Source: Methylococcaceae bacterium (GTDB lineage Bacteria > Pseudomonadota > Gammaproteobacteria > Methylococcales > Methylococcaceae). Taken from it: a stretch of 39,842 bases of DNA. Of the stretch, positions 34,904-39,842 are shown piece by piece. The position numbers were made by a program, and so were the translations under genes. Position 1 is the first letter of the stretch. Every line of letters begins with the position of its first letter. The stretch spans positions 1 through 39,842 of the forward strand of contig JAQTSI010000001.1 of assembly GCA_028711365.1 (NCBI GenBank), written 5' to 3'. The notes below the pieces were generated by a model. The model did no database searches and was not told the origin of the DNA. It worked only from the letters and a program-made list of their open reading frames with translations.

Positions 34904-37057
34904 CTAGTGCACCGAATACCCCTTCGTCGCGCGCAAGGGATTTCTTGCGCTTCGGGAAGCGAAGTTCGTGTGCTCTTTCTCAAGGTCCACATGGTCGCCG
35001 AGGATGTAAGCCGCCTCATACAGCAAGGCATTTTTGGCCTTTTTCCCCTGTTTTTCGAATGCGTCATCGCTATTCGACTCCGCGTGTACCGTAGTCGAAC
35101 CGGCGGTATCCGGTTTGGGCAGGGTTTTTTCCGCCGTGGCGCTTTCGCGCGCTTTCAATTTGGCTTCCTGAGCATCACGCTCTTTGCGCCGTTCCGCCTC
35201 GTTGAGGGAAATCTGGTTTGCATTGCGACGCTGATTGTACTCGGCGATATCTTCGAGCAGATTCTGATAGTCGTTGTCTTTGGCAATACGCAGGTCATGG
35301 CGTTGTTGAAGGGCGGGCAAGACCTCGTGCACCGCTCCGAAGGCGTGGTAGTCGGCGGCTTTGATCTTCATCCAGGGTAGACCGTTGCCATAGCTGGACT
35401 CGCCGAAATGCTCGGGATCCGAGGTAGCGGGCAAGCCGATATCCGGCGTCACGCCCTGCAACTGCGTCGTACTGCCGTTGACGCGGAAGAACTGGGCAAT
35501 CGTCAGCTTCAGGTCGCCGAGCCGGGCTGTCGGTGCTTGGGCGAGTTGATCGAGGTTGACCAGCGTTTGCACGGTGCCTTTGCCAAAACTCGTCTCCCCG
35601 ATCACCAGCCCACGCCGGTAGTCCTGAATGGCGGCGGCGAATATTTCCGAAGCCGATGCCGAGCCTCGGTTGATCAGGATGCCGAGTGGCCCGCTCCAAA
35701 CCACGCCGGGCGCCACGCCCTTCTCAACGGAGATTTTCCCGTGGGCATCGCGCTGCTGCACCACGGGCCCCGAGCCAAGGAACAGGCTGGTCAGTTCGAT
35801 GGCTTCGGCCAGCGAGCCGCCACCATTATTGCGTAGGTCCATCAACACGGCATCGACCTTTTCATTTTTTAATTCGCCAAGCAAGCGTGATACGTCCCGC
35901 GTCGCGCTCTTGTAATCCGACTCGCCTTTTTGACGAGCCTGGAAATCTTCATAGAAAGTCGGCAGGGAGATCACGCCGATGCGATATGGGAGGCCCTTAT
36001 CGCTGAGGGAAAGTATCGATTTCTTGGCGGCCTGGTCTTCCAGGCTGATCTTTTTACGAACCAGCGAAACCAGCTTGTGTTCGGCGTCAGGGCTGGCAAC
36101 GGCCGGGATGACGTCGAGCACGACCACGGAGTCGGCGGCACCGCGGATGAGTGCAACGGTATCGTCAAGACGCCAGCCCACCACGTCGGTCATGGCGCCC
36201 TTGTCGCCCTGTGCAACGCCGACAATGCGGTCCCCCGCTTTCAGCTTTTCCGAAAGTGCCGCGGGACTGCCAGGTACCAATTCCTTAATGGTGGCGTAAT
36301 CCTCCTTTTCTTCGAGCACGGCTCCGATGCCCACCAGGGAGAGCCGCATCGATATGTCGAAATCTTCCGTCGTTCGAGGTCCCATATAATTGGTGTGAGG
36401 ATCCACCGACATGGTGTAGGCGTTCATGAAAATCTGAAAGGCGTCTTCGCTCTTCAGCTTGGCCATGCGTTTCAGGAAATTCTCGTACCGCTTGTCCAGG
36501 AGTTCGACAATATTCTTGTCATCCTTCCCGGCAAGCTTGAGTTGCAGCCAGTCGTTCTTGACCCGCTTTCGCCATAATTCCCGAATGTCGTCCTCCGACT
36601 TCGCCCAGGGTTCGTTTTCCCGGAAATAGGGGTAACTTTCGTTTTGCTGGAAGTCGAAACCCGTCTTGAGCAGGCTGCGGGCGAAAGTGAAGCGCTCGAC
36701 CGCTCGCCGGGCGTAAAGATTGAAGATGGCGAAAGGCAGATCCAGATTGTTCGTCTGTATGGCATCATCGAGCTTGGTGCGGGCGGCTTTCCATTGGTCG
36801 ATGTCGGCCTGAACAAAAAACATCTTCTCGGAATCGAGCGCTTTCAGATAACTGTCGAAGACCTTCTCCGACAGGCTATCGTCAAGGACAAGAGGCTTGT
36901 AGTGATGTTCCTCGATGAGTCTGGCCGTCAAGTGTGCCGCCACGGCCTGCTGTTGCGATGGCTTCAAGGACAAATATTGCTGTTGTTCGACTTCAGGCGT
37001 ATTGGCCTGGACGGCAGCCGCCAGTGCAAGCACCAGCCATATGAGTTTTTTGTACAT
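34904..37057 (-). CDS. prc: Carboxy-terminal processing (tail-specific) protease, S41 family
   Basis: Signal peptide at MYKKLIWLVLALAAAVQA; SVDPHTNYMGPRTTEDFDISMRLSLVGIGAVL (PDZ entry), DLRNNGGGSLAEAIELTSLFLG, ILINRGSASASEIFAAAIQDYRRGLVIGETSFGKGTVQT (Ser/Lys). Confidence 0.96.
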   Translation of the reverse strand: MYKKLIWLVLALAAAVQANTPEVEQQQYLSLKPSQQQAVAAHLTARLIEEHHYKPLVLDDSLSEKVFDSYLKALDSEKMFFVQADIDQWKAARTKLDDAIQTNNLDLPFAIFNLYARRAVERFTFARSLLKTGFDFQQNESYPYFRENEPWAKSEDDIRELWRKRVKNDWLQLKLAGKDDKNIVELLDKRYENFLKRMAKLKSEDAFQIFMNAYTMSVDPHTNYMGPRTTEDFDISMRLSLVGIGAVLEEKEDYATIKELVPGSPAALSEKLKAGDRIVGVAQGDKGAMTDVVGWRLDDTVALIRGAADSVVVLDVIPAVASPDAEHKLVSLVRKKISLEDQAAKKSILSLSDKGLPYRIGVISLPTFYEDFQARQKGESDYKSATRDVSRLLGELKNEKVDAVLMDLRNNGGGSLAEAIELTSLFLGSGPVVQQRDAHGKISVEKGVAPGVVWSGPLGILINRGSASASEIFAAAIQDYRRGLVIGETSFGKGTVQTLVNLDQLAQAPTARLGDLKLTIAQFFRVNGSTTQLQGVTPDIGLPATSDPEHFGESSYGNGLPWMKIKAADYHAFGAVHEVLPALQQRHDLRIAKDNDYQNLLEDIAEYNQRRNANQISLNEAERRKERDAQEAKLKARESATAEKTLPKPDTAGSTTVHAESNSDDAFEKQGKKAKNALLYEAAYILGDHVDLEKEHTNFASRSARNPLRATKGYSVH

Positions 37058-37720
37058 CTTTACTCCACAAAAGTTACCACGCTGTCGCATGCTTTGGGCG
37101 ATGGTCTGTGAGAATCTATCTTGATCGAGGCGGAAGGATCTGAAGCCGCGAGCTTCCTTGCCGGTGGCCAGGAATCGAGCAGGGATTTCAAGGCCTCCGC
37201 TTGCGGTACTGGCTGAAGCCTGCCGGGCAAGATGACCGAGCGGTTCCGAACGGGCCATGGGATCGGAATTACGATAGGCCCGCGATAGAGAGAGGAGTCT
37301 TCGTCGTCCTTCAAGGTTTTGCCGGGTGATTGCGAAAAGGATACGCCCAAGATCGACTATAATATGACCGGTCCATTTCGCGAGAGTTTCAATCAGTTTG
37401 ATTTTATTGGCTGATGTTACGCATAGAAGTTGCTGTAGGCAATGCCCCTCATGGACTGCGCATACCGAAGGAGACAGAGGGTGATAGGCGAGGAGGGTTG
37501 CCGGCCACGCGTCGGAGGTCATGCCAGCATCTGTGACCCGACTCGGGGATGGACGATGGCGGAACATCGGGCAGGCCTAGCCACTAGCCAAGGACACCCA
37601 GTCGCTAGGATGGCACTTGTCACCGGGATGCGGCAAGGCGCGGGGTTTAGCCGAGGCGAGGGCGCGCGCCCGATATTCTCATTTTGGCGGTTAGGCGCTA
37701 GAGTGGCCTAATCGATTTGA

Positions 37721-37746
37721 CCGGAAACATCTCTTTGGCTTTCCGG
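37721..37746. terminator. Stem-loop CCGGAAA-n12-TTTCCGG followed by CTTTTAT
   Basis: Perfect 7-bp inverted repeat with short T run in prc-proA intergenic region. Confidence 0.4.
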
Positions 37747-37899
37747 CTTTTATCCGGGACAAATATCACGAAGCAGGTGCGCAGTCCCTACGCGTATCGA
37801 TCCCCGATGGGCAAGAGTTCACGATATTCTCAAGGTGGCTTGGACCAGGGGCAATTTCTGACCGTCAACTCTCACCCATCAAAAACAGCATAGGAACCC

Positions 37900-39147
37900 A
37901 TGAAAGCTTACATGCTCGAAATCGGCGAACGAGCGCGGGAGGCCTCGCGTTCGATGAGCCGCGCCGAAACCGGCGCCAAGAACCGCGCCCTGCTCGCCAT
38001 TGCCCGCGTCTTGGAAACCGATGAGCAAAGGCTCATCGCCGAGAATGCCAAGGATTTGGAGGCGGGCCGCATCAAGGGCCTGGATGCCGCCATGCTGGAC
38101 CGGCTGGCCATCGGTACCAAGAACGTCAAGGCCATGGCCGACGGGCTGCGCGAAGTGGCGGCCCTAGGCGATCCGGTAGGCGAGATCACCGGTTTGGCCT
38201 ATCGTCCCTCGGGAATCCAGGTCGGGCGAATGCGCATGCCGCTGGGGGTCATCGGCATCATCTACGAATCCCGTCCCAATGTGACGGCGGACGCGGCGGC
38301 TCTGTGCCTGAAATCCGGCAATGCCTGCATCCTGCGCGGCGGTTCCGAGGCCATCCATTCCAATCAGTCCATCGCCGCCTGTGTCCGCCAGGGGCTTGCC
38401 GAAGCCGGTTTGCCCGAGGATGCGGTGCAACTGGTAGCCACCACCGACCGGGCGGCGGTGGGCGAGTTGCTGCGTCTGGAAAAGCATGTGGACGTGATCG
38501 TACCTCGCGGCGGCAAGAGCCTCATTGAGCGTATCATGGCCGAATCGCGCATCCCCGTCATCAAGCATCTGGACGGCATCTGTCACGTCTATATCGACGA
38601 TGGAGCCGACCGGGAAAAGGCCATTCGCATCGCCATGAACGCCAAGACCCAACGCTACGGCGTCTGCAATGCCATGGAAACCCTGCTGGTGGCCGATGGC
38701 ATTGCACCATCGATTCTGCCCGAACTGGCCGGATTGTTGCGGGAAAAAGGCGTGGAACTGCGGGCTTGCCCGAAGGCTCTGGAACTGATCCCGAACGCCG
38801 TCGCGGCTATTGAAGAGGATTGGGATACTGAATATCTCGCGCCGATTCTATCCATCCGCGTGGTCGCGGGTTTGGAAGAAGCCATGGAGCATATCCATCG
38901 CCACAGTTCCCAGCACACCGAATCCATCGTCACCGAGGATTATACCCGTGCCCGCAGGTTCCTGCGCGAAGTGGATTCCAGTTCGGTGATGGTCAATGCC
39001 TCCACCCGTTTCGCCGACGGTTTCGAATACGGCCTGGGGGCGGAAATCGGCATCAGTACCGACAAACTTCACGCCCGAGGCCCGGTCGGTCTGGAGGGAC
39101 TGACCACGCAGAAATTCATCGTGCTGGGGGATGGGCATATTCGCTAG
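37900..39147 (+). CDS. proA: Glutamate-5-semialdehyde dehydrogenase (gamma-glutamyl phosphate reductase)
   Basis: [96 protein letters not shown]. Confidence 0.98.
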   Translation: MKAYMLEIGERAREASRSMSRAETGAKNRALLAIARVLETDEQRLIAENAKDLEAGRIKGLDAAMLDRLAIGTKNVKAMADGLREVAALGDPVGEITGLAYRPSGIQVGRMRMPLGVIGIIYESRPNVTADAAALCLKSGNACILRGGSEAIHSNQSIAACVRQGLAEAGLPEDAVQLVATTDRAAVGELLRLEKHVDVIVPRGGKSLIERIMAESRIPVIKHLDGICHVYIDDGADREKAIRIAMNAKTQRYGVCNAMETLLVADGIAPSILPELAGLLREKGVELRACPKALELIPNAVAAIEEDWDTEYLAPILSIRVVAGLEEAMEHIHRHSSQHTESIVTEDYTRARRFLREVDSSSVMVNASTRFADGFEYGLGAEIGISTDKLHARGPVGLEGLTTQKFIVLGDGHIR

Positions 39148-39433
39148 CGCATTGAGATGCCCGGATGCCGAAATAATGTGCCAGATGCTAGTATCTGGCG
39201 CGGGCTATCGGATGATAAGCGATGACTACCAACTCGGTTTTTCGTGTCTCTGTGCCTTTTCGGCAGAGCGGAACCGAGACCAAAGGCATCTCGCCAGCCC
39301 TGCTCGAATTCAGAATCCGGGCTTCGGTAGGCTACCTGCGAGAGAGTGAGCACACACATCGATGGCATGAGTTCACGAATTGGAGCTATGGCCACTGCCG
39401 CGCAGAATGAATAGACCTGATACTTTCCTGGCC

Positions 39434-39842
39434 TTATTTGAGATCCTTCAATATTTCCATGGCTCGCCAGAGCAAGGGAATGGCCGGCTGCATGATTTGT
39501 CCCCGCCACATCTGTCTAAGTCCCAGCCCCAGAAACAACAGGAAAAAGATCGACTGTAAATCGAGATGGCCGCGGCTGCCGGTGGCAAGGGCCTGGTCCA
39601 GGTTGTTGATCTGCGCCGCGACCTGTTCGCCAAGGGTTTTGAGCGGCGGGGCTTGTTCGCTCCTTAAGTCGAATAAGCTCTGTTCGCGTGCGAAGTCGCC
39701 GATCGAATCGAGGCTTTCGTCAGTGGCGCAAATGATCAAAATGCTGGCGGCTCGCGCATTGACATGGACGGTTTGTACTTGGGGGCAATGTTTCAGGCCT
39801 GCTTCCAGTTTGGAGAAGTAGAGTCCGTCGCCACGTTTGGCG
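39434..39842 (-). CDS. HMA_2-like (heavy-metal-associated-like) domain membrane protein, N-terminus off window
   Basis: Frame stays open to the window edge: AKRGDGLYFSKLEAGLKHCPQVQTVHVNARAASILIICATDESLDSIGDFAREQSLF…FFLLFLGLGLRQMWRGQIMQPAIPLLWRAMEIL*. Confidence 0.6.
   Translation of the reverse strand, partial: AKRGDGLYFSKLEAGLKHCPQVQTVHVNARAASILIICATDESLDSIGDFAREQSLFDLRSEQAPPLKTLGEQVAAQINNLDQALATGSRGHLDLQSIFFLLFLGLGLRQMWRGQIMQPAIPLLWRAMEILKDLK

Noticed and set aside
37442-37711. 89-aa + strand ORF
   Set aside because: No credible RBS, odd composition (R/G-rich), no motif; treated as part of an intergenic noncoding interval.

Overview
Window of a GC-rich gammaproteobacterial-type chromosome, with gene content resembling a methanotroph-like lineage (lineage is inference). 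Conserved housekeeping blocks (murI, ddl, glnK/PII, acs, rpoS, holC, pepA, lptF, lptG, prc, proA) flank two accessory regions. (1) A chromate-resistance locus at about 3.4-6.1 kb has chrB and a DUF1259 gene apparently intact, but the chrA transporter between them is reduced to about 260 bp by at least two internal deletions. (2) A 6.3-19.8 kb accessory cluster holds a truncated GMC oxidoreductase, an inverted FadL/OmpP1-like porin gene, a zeta-carotene/phytoene-desaturase-like flavoprotein, an uncharacterized 245-aa protein, a polyprenyl diphosphate synthase, and an 1130-aa protein with two acetoacetate-decarboxylase-like domains, of which only one keeps the Schiff-base lysine position. A convergent Zn-ribbon/adenylate cyclase/AAA/TPR protein follows. 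This cluster is the best candidate for an undescribed (probably isoprenoid-modifying) pathway. No rRNA, tRNA, CRISPR array or intact mobile element was recognised by eye. All family names come from motif recognition, not database searches.
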